This document shows, piece by piece, positions 40,595 through 50,640 of a DNA stretch of 64,000 nucleotides. A program made the translations under genes and the position numbers. This stretch comes from Choricystis sp. odSpoLacu1 (Eukaryota > Chlorophyta > Trebouxiophyceae): positions 310,001 through 374,000 of the forward strand of contig OY253655.1 in NCBI GenBank assembly GCA_958009055.1, read 5' to 3'. A model generated the notes under the pieces. The model made no database searches. It had not been told where the DNA came from and worked only from the letters and a program-made list of their open reading frames with translations. Every line of letters starts with the position of its first letter. The first letter of the stretch is position 1.

Positions 40595-41737
40595 TCATGC
40601 TTTCACACCAGCCGCCCGCTGCAGTGAGGCCAGCACCCTGTCCGCCAGGTCGGTGTGGGTGGCGGGCGGCAGGAACAGGGCGTGCGCGGTGGTCAGGCCG
40701 CCCCCCACGATGGCGGCAATGGCGACGACGCGCGGCGGGGGCGGCAGGCCTGCGCCCGTCCACGCGCGCGCGACTGCGGACTCCACCACCAGGAAGCCGG
40801 CTTGCGAGGTGAAGTAGAGGAACCAGAAGCCGGCGTACGGGCTGATCCCAGGGTGCACGTAGAGCAAAATGAGTTCGTGAATCAGGCCGCTGACGACAAA
40901 GGCGGCGGTCACCGCCGCGGCACGGCGGGCGCGCGAGGCGCGGGGAGGAGGGGTGCGTGGCGGCACAAGGCTGCCATCAACCACGGCGTCAAACACCAGG
41001 AAGCGGAGGGCGTGCCCCGCCACCAGGTTCCAACGGCGGCCCCACAGGTCGCCGAACGAGGAGGAGAGGAAGGGAGCGTCAAAGTGGGGGGTGAGGGTGA
41101 GGCCGACCGTGTGGGCCGCGATGAGGTGGGAGACGTCGAAGACGCAGCCCAGGAGGGCGTACAAGGCGAACACATAGGCAGCCGCTGTGACAAACCCGGG
41201 TGGAAAAAAGGACGACGACGACAGGCCGCCCGCGGTGAAGGTCAAGAGCGCCAGTTTCCCCAAAAACGCGCGCACGCGGCGAGGCGACAGAGGAGGGTCC
41301 ACCGCCTCGCTGACGCGCGACCGCGAGGACACTCGGCGCAGTTTCGTAGATGATTGTTTCTTGCCACCGGCCACGGGCACGTGGACTGTGACCGGGAGGA
41401 GCAGAGCAAAAGCAAACTGAGCCGGCGACCACGCTGCGCCATCAGTCAGGGGCCCCCGCCCCACCACCGCGCCCACCGTCTTAAAGGCGGCCAACCACAG
41501 CAACGCAAACGTGACGACGGCGGTCGTGATGATTTCGGTGGAGGGGCAGAAGGCGAGCGGGAGGAGGGTGTACGCGACGAGCGCGGGTGTGGCGAAAGCC
41601 GCACGCGCCGCGAGCGATGCGCGCGGCGTCGCCACGGTGCGCCGCACGTACTCGCTGACCAGCAGGCAGGCAGCGACGACGGCCGGGAAGCGGGTGGCGT
41701 AGGGCGTGGCCCGCAGAGCTGCGAGGGTGGGCGCCAT
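40595..41737 (-). CDS. Wax-synthase-like membrane-bound O-acyltransferase
   Basis: A 380-residue multi-pass protein from ATG 41737. It has about eight hydrophobic spans and the hallmarks of long-chain-alcohol O-fatty-acyltransferases: FDAPFLSSSFGDLWGRRWN, where plant wax synthases have SLxDFWGRRWN, and the active-site His in AFVVSGLIHELILLYVH. The family acts in the ER and esterifies fatty alcohols or diacylglycerol. A Lys/Ser/Arg loop in the middle (GGKKQSSTKLRRVSS) is probably cytosolic. A longer frame runs further upstream but only from a non-ATG codon, so I use the first ATG. The promoter is shared with the filamin-RRM gene. Confidence 0.82.
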   Translation of the reverse strand: MAPTLAALRATPYATRFPAVVAACLLVSEYVRRTVATPRASLAARAAFATPALVAYTLLPLAFCPSTEIITTAVVTFALLWLAAFKTVGAVVGRGPLTDGAAWSPAQFAFALLLPVTVHVPVAGGKKQSSTKLRRVSSRSRVSEAVDPPLSPRRVRAFLGKLALLTFTAGGLSSSSFFPPGFVTAAAYVFALYALLGCVFDVSHLIAAHTVGLTLTPHFDAPFLSSSFGDLWGRRWNLVAGHALRFLVFDAVVDGSLVPPRTPPPRASRARRAAAVTAAFVVSGLIHELILLYVHPGISPYAGFWFLYFTSQAGFLVVESAVARAWTGAGLPPPPRVVAIAAIVGGGLTTAHALFLPPATHTDLADRVLASLQRAAGVKA

Positions 41738-41952
41738 CGAAAAGTGTGCCCGCAGGACTGGGGGCACGAGGAACGCGGCTGTGAGTTGTGTGCTGCAGTG
41801 GTGGTGTATGTGTGGGGGAGGAGGGGCTTGAGGACGAGAGTGGGGGCGCGGCCCAATTCCGCAGCCGACGCGGCGAAGAGTTGACAAGCGAGACGTGTGT
41901 GTGTCGTGTCGCCTTCGCAGAAAACCGGCGACTTTTCGTGCGACCCGCGCAA

Positions 41953-43539
41953 ATGGCGCCCACAGACGCGCCCTCCGGCGGCACCGCCTCCGCCTCCGCC
42001 TCCGACCTCCCCCTGCCCCCTCCCCCCCTCGGCCGCCCGTCGCTGGAGGTGGCCCTCGTCGGCGACGCCGCGCGCGCCGCGTCGCTGTCGTCCTCCCTCC
42101 CCTCTTCCTCCGACGGCGACGACGATGATGACGCCGCCGACGCCCCCCCGGGCGCCATCGAACCTGACCGCTGCACGTTGACGGGGGCGGGGGCGCGTGG
42201 AGGCGCCGCCCGGTGCAGCGTCATCTGCACCCTGGTCGCGCGCGACGCGCGCGGCACCCGCCTGCGCGACGGCGGCGCCCACGTGGAGGCGGCGCTGGAG
42301 GCGGGGGCGGGGGCGCGCGGGTGTGGGGCTCCCGCCAGGGTGGAGGTGGAGGGCGTGGTGGATGGTGGCGACGGAACGTACCGGTTTTGGTACGCCGCCC
42401 CCTCCCGCGGCCCCTACACCCTCACCGTCCGCGTCAACGGCGCTGTCGTGGGTGGGGGTGGAGTGCCGCTATACTTTTCTGAGCCGAGTGCGGCCGACGT
42501 GGCGAGGGCGGCCAAGGTCAAAGCAAAGGCGGAGGCCGCAGCCGCGGTCGCGGCCGCGTCGCCGCCGCCGCCGCCACCGCCGCCGCCGCCGCCACCGCCG
42601 CCGCCGTCCGTGCTGGGGGCGGTGGCTGCATCCGCCCGAGTGGTCTGGCCCACAGACGACGTCGAGGTGGGCAGGTCGGTGCTGGTGGCGGGGGTGCACC
42701 CCGCGGTCGACGAAACCGCGCTCTCGTCACTGGGCGCGTTTGCTGGCCCCCTCTCCTCCGCCGCCTTCGTGGGCGCCCCCCTACCAGACGGCTCCCGCCT
42801 GGCCCTGCTGACGTATGAGAGTGAGGACTCCCTGCCTGCTGCCCTGGCGCTGGATGGGCAGGCGGTGGCGGGGCGGGCGGTGAGGGTTGAAAAAGCGGCG
42901 CTGTCGCGAGCGGGGGCGCCTGCTGCCAACGCCCCTGCCGCCCCTGCCGCTCCCACCGTCGCCGACCCCGCCACCATTGCCGCCCGCGCCGCCGCGGGCG
43001 CGGCCGCCACCGCCACCGCGGAGAGGGTGGCCGCGTTGCGCGCGGTGGCTGCGGCCGCGGCGCGCGGCGACGCGGCTGCGCTCGCGTCTGTCGCGCCCTC
43101 CCTCGCCTCCGCGCCGCGAGACGTGCCCTCATCACGCTCGTCCCGCCCTGCCGACGATGGACGCGTCGCCGCCCTGGCCCGCATCGCCGCGCTGCAGGCA
43201 CGTTTGGGGGGGGGAGGAGGGAGGGGCGGTGTCCGCGCGCCGCCGCCGCCGCCGCCCGACCGCCCACCCCGTTCCCGCAGTCGGTCGCCGTCTCGTCACC
43301 ACCGCAGGAGCCGTCGCCACAGGAGCCGGTCGCCACCGCCCGAGCGGTGGCGGCGCAGCCGGTCGCCCGAGCGGCGGCCGAGGTCTCGCTCGCCCAGGCG
43401 GCGCCACGGCGAGCATGGCGACCGCAGCCACAGGTCGCGGCGGTCGCGGTCGCGGGAGCGTGAGGAGGAAAAGCGGGGCCGGGAGCCGGTCAACAGGGAC
43501 GGCGGCGCGGCGCGCGGGTCGCTGTCGCCTTGGAAGTGA
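41953..43539 (+). CDS. Filamin-repeat / RRM / RS-domain protein
   Basis: An uninterrupted frame of 528 residues. Residues about 65-175 form a filamin/ABP280-type Ig repeat: RCTLTGAGARGGAARCSVIC, VEVEGVVDGGDGTYRFWYAA and GPYTLTVRVNGAVVGG. An Ala/Lys helix and a run of about 16 prolines follow, then an RRM-like domain (about 235-315: RSVLVAGVHPAVDETALSSL, LALLTYESEDSLPAALALDG). The Ala-rich spacer is followed by an RS domain (about 435-520) with many Arg-Ser and Ser-Pro pairs. RRM plus RS points to a nuclear pre-mRNA splicing factor of the SR type. I do not know of a described family that joins this to a filamin repeat. Confidence 0.75.
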   Translation: MAPTDAPSGGTASASASDLPLPPPPLGRPSLEVALVGDAARAASLSSSLPSSSDGDDDDDAADAPPGAIEPDRCTLTGAGARGGAARCSVICTLVARDARGTRLRDGGAHVEAALEAGAGARGCGAPARVEVEGVVDGGDGTYRFWYAAPSRGPYTLTVRVNGAVVGGGGVPLYFSEPSAADVARAAKVKAKAEAAAAVAAASPPPPPPPPPPPPPPPSVLGAVAASARVVWPTDDVEVGRSVLVAGVHPAVDETALSSLGAFAGPLSSAAFVGAPLPDGSRLALLTYESEDSLPAALALDGQAVAGRAVRVEKAALSRAGAPAANAPAAPAAPTVADPATIAARAAAGAAATATAERVAALRAVAAAAARGDAAALASVAPSLASAPRDVPSSRSSRPADDGRVAALARIAALQARLGGGGGRGGVRAPPPPPPDRPPRSRSRSPSRHHRRSRRHRSRSPPPERWRRSRSPERRPRSRSPRRRHGEHGDRSHRSRRSRSREREEEKRGREPVNRDGGAARGSLSPWK

Positions 43540-43794
43540 CGATCTCGCGTTTTTTTCATTAGCTGCTTCTGTGTGTGTGCGTGTGATGTGACTGTGTGTA
43601 AAGCACGCTTGTCCTGTTCTGCCTGTGTGCCCTTGTTTTTTTTTGTTCGCGGGGGGTCAGGGCAACACAAACCACAAAAAAACGTCGCTGCCGTTTCAAA
43701 ACGCTTGCCAACTTTTTTCAGCCGCGCATCGGGAGGAGACACGGCGCCGCATTCCCCCTCCTCACCCTTCGTCACGCTGCTCTCAACGCCCAAC

Positions 43795-45054
43795 ATGCCG
43801 CGCTGCCTGGCGCGGCCGCGGCCGTCCCCCACCGCGCCTCGCATTGGCGCCCCGCCGCGCAGGGCGCTCGCGCCGCCGCCGGCCGCGCGGGCGGCCAAGG
43901 CGGCCGACGGTGGTGTGGACGCCAAGGTGAGGTGGATGCGTTGGGCAGGAGTGGACGCTGTGTGTGTGTGTGTGTGGAGGCGAGAGACGCGGGCAGGGGG
44001 GAGAGAGAGAAGCCGCGCCCCCGACCCTCACGTTTTTCCTCCTTATCCCCCCCCTCCCCCACAGACCCTCGCCGACCTGCGCCGCCAGCTGGACGCCAAG
44101 ACGCGCGCCCTGGACGACGCGGGCGCCATTCTGCGGTCCAAGGAGGCGGCGTTGGCGGACGCGGTGGCGGCCGCGCAGCGGTGGCAGCGCGAATCGCGCG
44201 CGGCGCAGACGGTCGCGGCGCGCGCGCTGGCCAACGCGGATGAAGCGGCCGCCCTGCTGCGCGCCAGTGCGCGCCTGGACAGCTTGGTCGAGGAGGCCCA
44301 AGCCCAGGCGGCCGGCGTGGAGGAGGCGAGGCGGGAGGCGGAGGCCGCGCGGGGGGCGGCCGCCGCGACGCGCGCGGCGGCCGACGCGGCGCGCGCCGAC
44401 GCGGCCGCCGCGCGGGCAGAGCTGCGGGAGGCGCGCGAAGCTGCTGCCGCTGCTGCAGCGCGCACGCCCGACACTGACGTGGCGGCGTTGATTGAAGCTG
44501 CTGCTGCCCAGGCCGCTGCTGCGGATGGGTTGCTGGCGAAAGCGGCAGCTGCGACGGCCGCCAGCGCGGCTCGTGTCGACGCCGCGCGCGCCGAGGCGGC
44601 GGCCGCGGCCGAGGCGCGGGACGCCGCGGTTGCGGAGGCGGCCGCGTCAGCTGCTGCTGCTGACCGCGCGCGTGCTGACCTGAAAGCGGCGACCGCCGAC
44701 CTAGAGGCGGCACGCCAAGCCGCTGCGGCACGCGCCGCCGCCGCAGAAGCGGCCGCCGCGTCGGCCGCCGCGGAACGCGATGCCGCGACCGCCGCCTCCG
44801 CCACCGCCCGCGCAGACGCGGCTGCCGCCCGGACGGAGGCGACCGCCGCCAAGAAGGCGGCGGCAGATGCGTCGAAGGGGGGTGATGACCTCAAAGCCGC
44901 CCTCTTGCGCGCCGCAGACGCGGAAGCCGCCGCTGCGGCTGCGCGCTCTGAGGCAGACGCGCGGGCGGAAGCCCTGTCCCGGTCTCGCGCGTTTGTGGCG
45001 GGCTACGTGCGCAAGCTGGAGGACGCGGCTGCCGCGGCTGCGGCGGAGGGGTGA
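43795..45054 (+). CDS. Long Ala-rich coiled-coil protein
   Basis: Exons 43795-43926 and 44065-45054 give 373 residues. Exon 1 encodes 44 residues rich in Arg, Pro and Ala without acids, like an organelle leader. The rest is one continuous helix, nearly half alanine, with regular charged heptads (TLADLRRQLDAKTRALDD, LDSLVEEAQAQAAGVEEARR), suggesting a rod-like dimer. It ends near FVAGYVRKLEDAAAAA. No globular domain is seen. The Ala richness reflects GC pressure, but the A-D spacing of Leu and Ala and the intact exon join support a real gene. It meets the TIP41 stop 51 bases away. Confidence 0.65.
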   Translation: MPRCLARPRPSPTAPRIGAPPRRALAPPPAARAAKAADGGVDAKVRWMRWAGVDAVCVCVWRRETRAGGRERSRAPDPHVFPPYPPPPPQTLADLRRQLDAKTRALDDAGAILRSKEAALADAVAAAQRWQRESRAAQTVAARALANADEAAALLRASARLDSLVEEAQAQAAGVEEARREAEAARGAAAATRAAADAARADAAAARAELREAREAAAAAAARTPDTDVAALIEAAAAQAAAADGLLAKAAAATAASAARVDAARAEAAAAAEARDAAVAEAAASAAAADRARADLKAATADLEAARQAAAARAAAAEAAAASAAAERDAATAASATARADAAAARTEATAAKKAAADASKGGDDLKAALLRAADAEAAAAAARSEADARAEALSRSRAFVAGYVRKLEDAAAAAAAEG

Positions 45055-45105
45055 TGATTGGTTTTGTGTTTTTGGTTGTTTTGTAAAAGCTCGTTTTTAA
45101 TTTAT

Positions 45106-46130
45106 TTACCTTCTCTCCCCGCCAAAACACAGCTCCTCCGTCACAAACTCGGTCACCCCCACCGGCGCCACCGCGGCCAGGGCGGCCGCCGCCGCGTCCG
45201 CGTCTGCGTACGCGGGGCCGCCCCCCGGCGCGCCCGCCGCGGCCAGCGCGTCAAAGTCGCCCTCCACCGCCCTCCACTCCCTCACGACACGTGGTGTGGA
45301 TGCTGCGTCACCATCACCCTCTTCAAACTTGGCCTGCACCCTGCTCTCATACAGGCGGACGCACACGCCATCCACCCGCACAAAACAGCGCGCGAATACA
45401 AACCAGCCGCCCGGCATGACGCGCACGCGCACGACCGCGTCGGCAACGCCGCAGTCGTCCAATTCGGAGGCGAACAGGGTGACGGCGTCCCAGTAGAGGA
45501 GGGGGTCGCGCGCGGTGAGGGCGGCGCGGTCGAGGCGGGCGGTGGGGGAAGGAGTGAAGACAGGTGCGGTGCTGCTTCCCTCCCCTCCTCCCACCACCCC
45601 CACATCCCCCTTGTACGGCGCGGTGAACGTCCAGTCGTACGCCAGCGTGGGGGCGGCGTGGTCGCGTATCTCTTTCTCGCGAGCCGCGCGCCACGCGCGC
45701 GCGGCAGGGACGCGCGGCGGGTGGGCGGCGCCAGCCGCCTCCCGCGCGCACCACGCGGCCAAGGCGCCGTGGGCATCGAAGCGAATGACGATGCCGGACG
45801 CGGAGTGCGTGGCGGTGACGCAGGAGGCGCCAAACAGTTGTTCCGGCAGGGCGGGCGCCGACAACGAGTCGCGCAGCGCTGCGCACGCCGCCTCTCCATC
45901 GATCGGCGCCTTGCGTGACGCGATAGTCCAGCCGCCGATGGTGACGCCCGTGCCGCCGGGCAGGATGGTGCCGCCTGCGGCGCGCACGGCTAGGGGATGG
46001 GGTGCAGTGGGTGGGTGAATGGGTGGGCGGGGGTGCGTGCAGGGGCGGTAAACAACGGCACTCGCCAAACTCACACGGACGCCATCTCACCGTCTGCGTC
46101 GACGACGCCGTGCGTGGCGGGCACGTCCAT
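45106..46130 (-). CDS. TIPRL: TIP41-like protein (PP2A/TOR pathway regulator)
   Basis: TIP41 binds the catalytic subunit of PP2A-type phosphatases and modulates TOR signalling and DNA-damage responses. Exons 46130-46091 and 45989-45106 give 307 residues. Family blocks are in order: VTIGGWTIASRKAPI, LPEQLFGASCVTATHSASGI, LAYDWTFTAPYKGD, LTARDPLLYWDAVTLFASEL and VVRVRVMPGGWFVFARCFVR followed by VDGVCVRLYESR. There is no N-terminal leader. The exon join falls inside codon 14. Confidence 0.93.
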
Positions 46131-46277
46131 TGGTGACGAGACGAAAAAAAGAAGTGTGTTTTGGCGTTTTTTCGATGACACTTTGCCACCAAACTTTCCT
46201 TCCCAATTCGCCTGCGTCCCGGGGGGAGGGGCGTGGTTTTGGAGCCCTCCCCGCACCACCGACACCACCACCAATCC

Positions 46278-46761
46278 ATGGGTTCCTGCCTGGGTTCTCC
46301 CTCCGCCTCGCCGCCGGCGGCGACCGGCCTGCCGCGCCCTCCGTGGCGCGCGGCGCCGGGCGTCGACGCAGCCAAGCTGCAGGTGTGTGTGTGGGGCAAG
46401 CCACTGCCACACACGCACACAGACAGAGCTTGGAGACGCAGTGGGATGCAAAACGCCACCCGCTTCGCGCCAACCACCCCCCCGTTTTCCCTGCACCCCC
46501 CCACAGGCTATGCGCGCCGAGTTCTGGGACACCGCTCCAGCCTTCGGCGGTGACGTCAACATGTGGGCCGCCCTGCAGGCCGCCGCCGCCGACCCAGAGA
46601 ACGGGCCAGTGATACTTTCCGCCGTCGGCGTGCTGCTGCCGCCGTCGCCACACCGCGCCGCCGCGCCCGTTGGCAACTGCTCCGCCTTTGTCACCGTGTA
46701 CGATGAGCGTGGGCGCGCGTACGAGCTGCCGGCGTACGTGCTGAGCGACCCTGTGCCGTAG
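46278..46761 (+). CDS. UBTD/DC-UbP N-terminal-domain protein, short plant-type form
   Basis: Exons 46278-46382 and 46507-46761 give 119 residues. MGSCLGS can be myristoylated at Gly2 and palmitoylated at Cys4. The ubiquitin-binding N-terminal domain of UBTD1/2 is visible: PWRAA, KLQAMRAEFWDTAPAFGGDV, NMWAALQAAAADPENGPVIL and the Tyr-Asp-Glu-Arg-Gly-x-x-Tyr-x-Leu-Pro-x-Tyr-Val-Leu end (VYDERGRAYELPAYVLSDP). The C-terminal ubiquitin-like domain of the animal proteins is absent; short plant homologs also lack it. The start codon is 147 bases from that of TIP41. Confidence 0.85.
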
Positions 46762-47021
46762 AAGAGAGGGAGAGAGAAGAGAGAGAGGAAAGCGCACACG
46801 TTGTGTTTTTAGTTGTTGATTTTTGTTGTCAGTTGTGTGGAAAGCGACATTGTTTTTTCTTTCGATCTTCTTCCTAGGTCTCATGCATCACAAGCGCGGA
46901 GAGGAGGGTCAAAACAGCGGTTGCCGCCTCCAACACCACACCAAACGAAAAAGTGGAAACAAAGAAAAAAAAACGCAGTGCGCAAGCAGCCTCCCCACTC
47001 TCTTCCCTTCCCCTCCTCTTC

Positions 47022-48488
47022 TCAGTGCGCATGGTCGCGCTTGACGCCAAACAGGCCCGCCACCCCGGGCGCCACCCCGGCCGCCGGGATGGCGGCCGGC
47101 CGCCCGCGCGCGCGCCGCCGCCGCCGCACCGCGCGGCTGGCGGCGATCGACACCCCGATCGCGGCCGCCACGGCAGCCACCACGAACACGGGCACCGCGG
47201 CCGCGCCCGGCCCACGCGACGTGGCCCGCACCCGGCGGGCGCGGGCGTAGATGGAGGCGTATTGAGCAGCCATCTCTCCATCAGTTAAAAGGGGCGATGG
47301 TTTGCCCCCAGCCTTAGGCGACGGCGGCGTCCTGCCATCCGCACAGGTGATTGTCACGCCGGACGGGGTGTAGCCGTCGGCGGACGGGTTGGACGCGTCG
47401 GCGGGGGTGGACTGAAGGTCGGCCGCCACGCGCCACGTCCCCGCCGGCACGTCCTGGGGGTGGGCCTCCCGCCCGCCGCGGCCGCCGTAGATGGCGATGT
47501 CGTCCTGTTGAGAGGGTGGTGTGTGTGTGTGTGTGTGTTGAGTGGATGGATTTGTTTTTGGAGAGGTGGGGGTTGGGGCGGGTGAAAACACACACGCTTC
47601 TCTTCCCTCCGCCTCCTCCCACTCACTGGGTTGGGCTCCGCCCCAATCGTCACGTCCCAGTCGTGGAACGTGGCCGAGTACCACAGCACGCGGGGAGCGG
47701 TGGCGCTCCCCACGTCCCCGGGGGCTGCTTGCCTCACATACAGCGGCCTCCCCGCGTGGCACCCCGCCACCGCGTACACGCCGTCCACGGGGCGGGAGGA
47801 CGGGGCGAGGGCGGCGTCGGCGCCGGTCAGGCGCACGTCGCAGGGGGGGGTGGAGGAGGTGAACACTGGGACGCCTGCAGGATCGAGAGTGCAGTCGCCC
47901 GCCCCGAACTCGGCTTCGTCGGCGAAGTCGTAGTCGTCATCGTCAAAGTCGTCGTAGACGTCGGCGGCGTCGATCTGGGGGAGAGTGGTGGGGTGGCGTG
48001 TGGTTGGAAAAGAAAAGCCTTAAAAAGCGCGCCTCCCTTTTTTTCTCTTCTGTCGCCTTTCCCCTTTCTACGCACCTCGTCCGCAAACTCGTCGAGCCAG
48101 GGTTCATCATCGTAGGCTGGTGGTGGGGAGAGGTGTGGGGACGTGTGAGCAAAAACGCGGGAGCATCGTGCCGAGTTCGAATTGGACGCGCGCGCGGGGG
48201 CGCCCGCGGCGCACGTTTCACTCTTCCCTGTGCACCCTCTCCCACGCTGGCACAGCGGCGCCATTGCCAACTGCTGTTGCCGGCGGGTGGGGGAGGCACA
48301 CCAGCCTGTTTTTGTTGCGCGGAATCGCTTTTCCCTCCATTCGCACACACACCTTCGTCGTACAAATCGTACGCGTCGTCAAAGGCGGTGGCCGCGGCGG
48401 CAGACGCGGTGGGCTTGGTGGGAGTCTGGGAGGGAGCGGCGGCCGCGAGGGCCGCGAAGGCGGCCAGCAGGAGGAGGGAGCGACACAT
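47022..48488 (-). CDS. Type I membrane protein with acidic lumenal segment, unknown function
   Basis: Exons 48488-48353, 48116-48076 (41 bases), 47974-47627 and 47504-47022 give 335 residues. A signal peptide starts it (MCRSLLLLAAFAALAAAAPS). Next is a very acidic, Tyr-rich stretch built from three exons (AFDDAYDLYDEG, DDEPWLDEFADE, VYDDFDDDDYDFADEAEFG). The lumenal domain has paired Cys residues (GDCTLDPAGV, PPCDVRL, VAGCHAGRPLYVR, ITCADGR) and RVLWYSATFHDWDVTIGAEP. One membrane span (AAVPVFVVAAVAAAIGVSIA) is followed by an Arg-rich cytosolic tail. I do not recognise the family; it may be a secretory-pathway or surface protein. All exon joins keep phase. Confidence 0.78.
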
Positions 48489-48593
48489 CGAGTCGGCTTT
48501 TTTTTTCGTCGAGCGTTGTGCGAGCTCTCGAAAGGCGCCACACTTTACCACCCCCATTCACCCTCCTGCGAGCGAAGCGCCGCGGCCAACGTC

Positions 48594-49432
48594 ATGCGCC
48601 TCGCCGCCCCCTCCACCCGGCCACTGGCCCCACTGCGGGCCAGGAGTGTCCCCCGCCCCTCCCGCCCCCCCCCCGCGCGCGCTCCCCCCCTCCCGCCGCG
48701 CCCCCCCCCTCCGACGACGCGCTCCCCCCCCTCGAAGGCGTCGCCCGCTCGGACGGCGACCCCACCGCCTCCTCGGACGCCACCGTATGCACCGTCTCCC
48801 CCGCCGTCGAGTCCACGGCGCGTGCGCTCATGCGGGACGTGGCCCGTGGCGGCCCCTACGCGACGTCCCGCTTTCAACCCGACTGTCTTTACGCCGACCC
48901 CTCCCGCACATTCCGCGGCCCCGACGGCTACGCCCGCCTCACCTGGATGGACGAAATTGTGGACGGGGCGGTGGTGACGCCGACGCGGGCGGCTTTCACT
49001 GATCGGCGCACGCTCTCTCTCTCTTGGACACTCACAGGCACCGTGCGTGGCGCCACCCTCGACGCCGACGTGACCAGTGTCTTCGTGCTGGACCTGTTGA
49101 CGGGGCGTGTGGCGTCCCACTCTGAAACGTGGTCTCTGGACCGCATGCCGCTGCCCGCGCGCTTGGCCGCGACTGCCTCGCGCGCGGCGTGGAGCGCCGC
49201 CCGCGCCACCGAGGATGCCGCCCGCGGTGGAGCCGCCCTGCTGGAATCGCTGGGAGCGTCCACGGATGGCGAGGACGAGGGCCGGTTCGAGGCGAGCCCT
49301 GATGACCCCACCCGCTTCTTTCAAAACGATGACGATGAAGTCATGCGGGACGCGTTCGCGTTTGCGGCGGGGTTGGCCCTGTTCTGGGTGCTGGTGCAGG
49401 CGTGGGGCCAGTTGGAGGGGTTGAAGCTGTAG
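48594..49432 (+). CDS. DUF2358 protein, putative plastid, SnoaL-like fold
   Basis: About 279 residues. The DUF2358 core is clear: STARALMRDVARGGPYATSR, CLYADPSRTFRGPDGYARL, LSLSWTLTGTVRG, then VFVLDLLTGRVASHSETWSL. Plant members are plastid proteins of unknown role with an NTF2/SnoaL-like fold. The C-terminus adds a helix and a hydrophobic segment (FAFAAGLALFWVLVQAWGQL). The ATG at 48594 opens an Arg/Pro leader like a transit peptide, but it is not in frame with the core. The region between (48666-48743) has four C runs of 7-10 bases, so one or more of these is miscounted or shifts the frame. The start is 105 bases from that of the type I membrane protein gene. Confidence 0.75.
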
Positions 49433-49874
49433 AGAGAGGGAAGATGGAGAGACGAGAGCGTGAGTGATTGACCTTTGTTTTTGACACTTTGTGTGTGTGT
49501 TGTGAATCTTGATTTGTTTGCAGATTGAAAAAAACACGTCTTCTCGCTCTCTCTCTCTCCAGCGTAAGGGTTGGTAGCACATACAACAGGGGGGCACACA
49601 CGCGAGGGCGGAGGGGCGGAAGGGAGTGGTAAAATTGTGTGTTGTGCCTCCTCTCCGTCCCCCGAGTGCGCGACATGGATGAATGGGGGAGGCAGGTACG
49701 CGTCATAGAAAGGGCATGGTAAAGGAAGTGTGGAGGCAAAAAGGTGGGGGGGTACAAAAAAAACGGCGAAAGGAAAAGAAAGAAAGCGATCGTCCCGTCA
49801 AAAGGGGGCCACACCACTCTCTCACCGACGACTCGTCTCTGTCTAAAAAGCATGATGGTACACACACGAAACAC
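49433..49874. other. Convergent spacer between DUF2358 and the RING gene
   Basis: 442 bases, with CT/GA microsatellite patches and A or T runs (for example at about 49757-49764). Only short frames without domains are present. No gene or RNA is recognised. Confidence 0.35.
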
Positions 49875-50640
49875 TCACGAGTCAGAGTGGCCCGCCACCG
49901 CGGCGCGCCGCTCCGCGCGGCGCGCGCGGCGCCCCTTGCCCGCGGCGGCAGCCACGCCCACGCCGCCGGGGGACGAGGCGGCCGCAGCCACCGCGCCACT
50001 CTTGGAGGACGCACCACCACCACCTTTGGCCGCGGCCTTGCCTTTGCCGCTGATAGCACGGGGCAGGGCGGGGCGCGCGGCGCGGCGCCCCGCGGCCAAC
50101 ACGCCTCCGTCGCCAAACCGGCGGTTGCCCAGCACGATGCGGGCCCGCCCCGCCGCAGGAGAAAAGTAAAAGTCTTCTTCGTCGTCAAAGGCTTCGTCGT
50201 CTTCGTCGGACCAGGGGGTCGCGGCGGCGGGGGCTTTGCCCTTGGCGTCGGCGGCAGCAGCGGCCGCGCACGACTCCACAAACCAGCGCGCCCGGGCCAG
50301 CAGGCACACGGATTCCTCGGCCGGGGCGTTTGTGACACTCCCATCCAGGCGGCGGTGGGTGAGGACGGTGGCAAACGGGGCCTTGCACTGGGGGCAGGGC
50401 GCGTCGTCTTTGCGCCGCTTGGCGTCGTCCACGCCCGCCGCGCCACACGCCACCGCCCAGGCCAGGATGCAGGGCGCGCAGTAGGCGTGGTCGCAGGCGG
50501 GCAGGTGGGCCAGGTCGGGCAGGGCAATGGTGTCAAGGCAGACGGCGCACGTGAGGTCGTGTGCGGCGGAGCGGGGGGGGGGGCGGCGCCACCGGGGGCG
50601 AGGGGCACGCGTCCACGATGGACGGAGAATCGTGCAGCAT
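49875..50640 (-). CDS. RING-finger protein (putative E3 ubiquitin ligase)
   Basis: About 254 residues. A RING domain lies near the N-terminus: Cys pair in DLTCAVCLDTI, then LPACDHAYCAPCILAW with Cys-x-His-x2-Cys-x2-Cys spacing, and the last pair in CPQCKAPF after a 25-residue insert with many Lys/Asp. This is a complete C3HC4-type set. The rest is acidic (DEDDEAFDDEEDFYF) and then Lys/Arg/Gly-rich, probably disordered and nuclear. The best start, ATG 50640, is out of frame with the RING by one base. An 11-G run at 50573-50583 lies between them and loss of one base fixes it. An upstream exon instead of this leader is possible. Confidence 0.75.
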
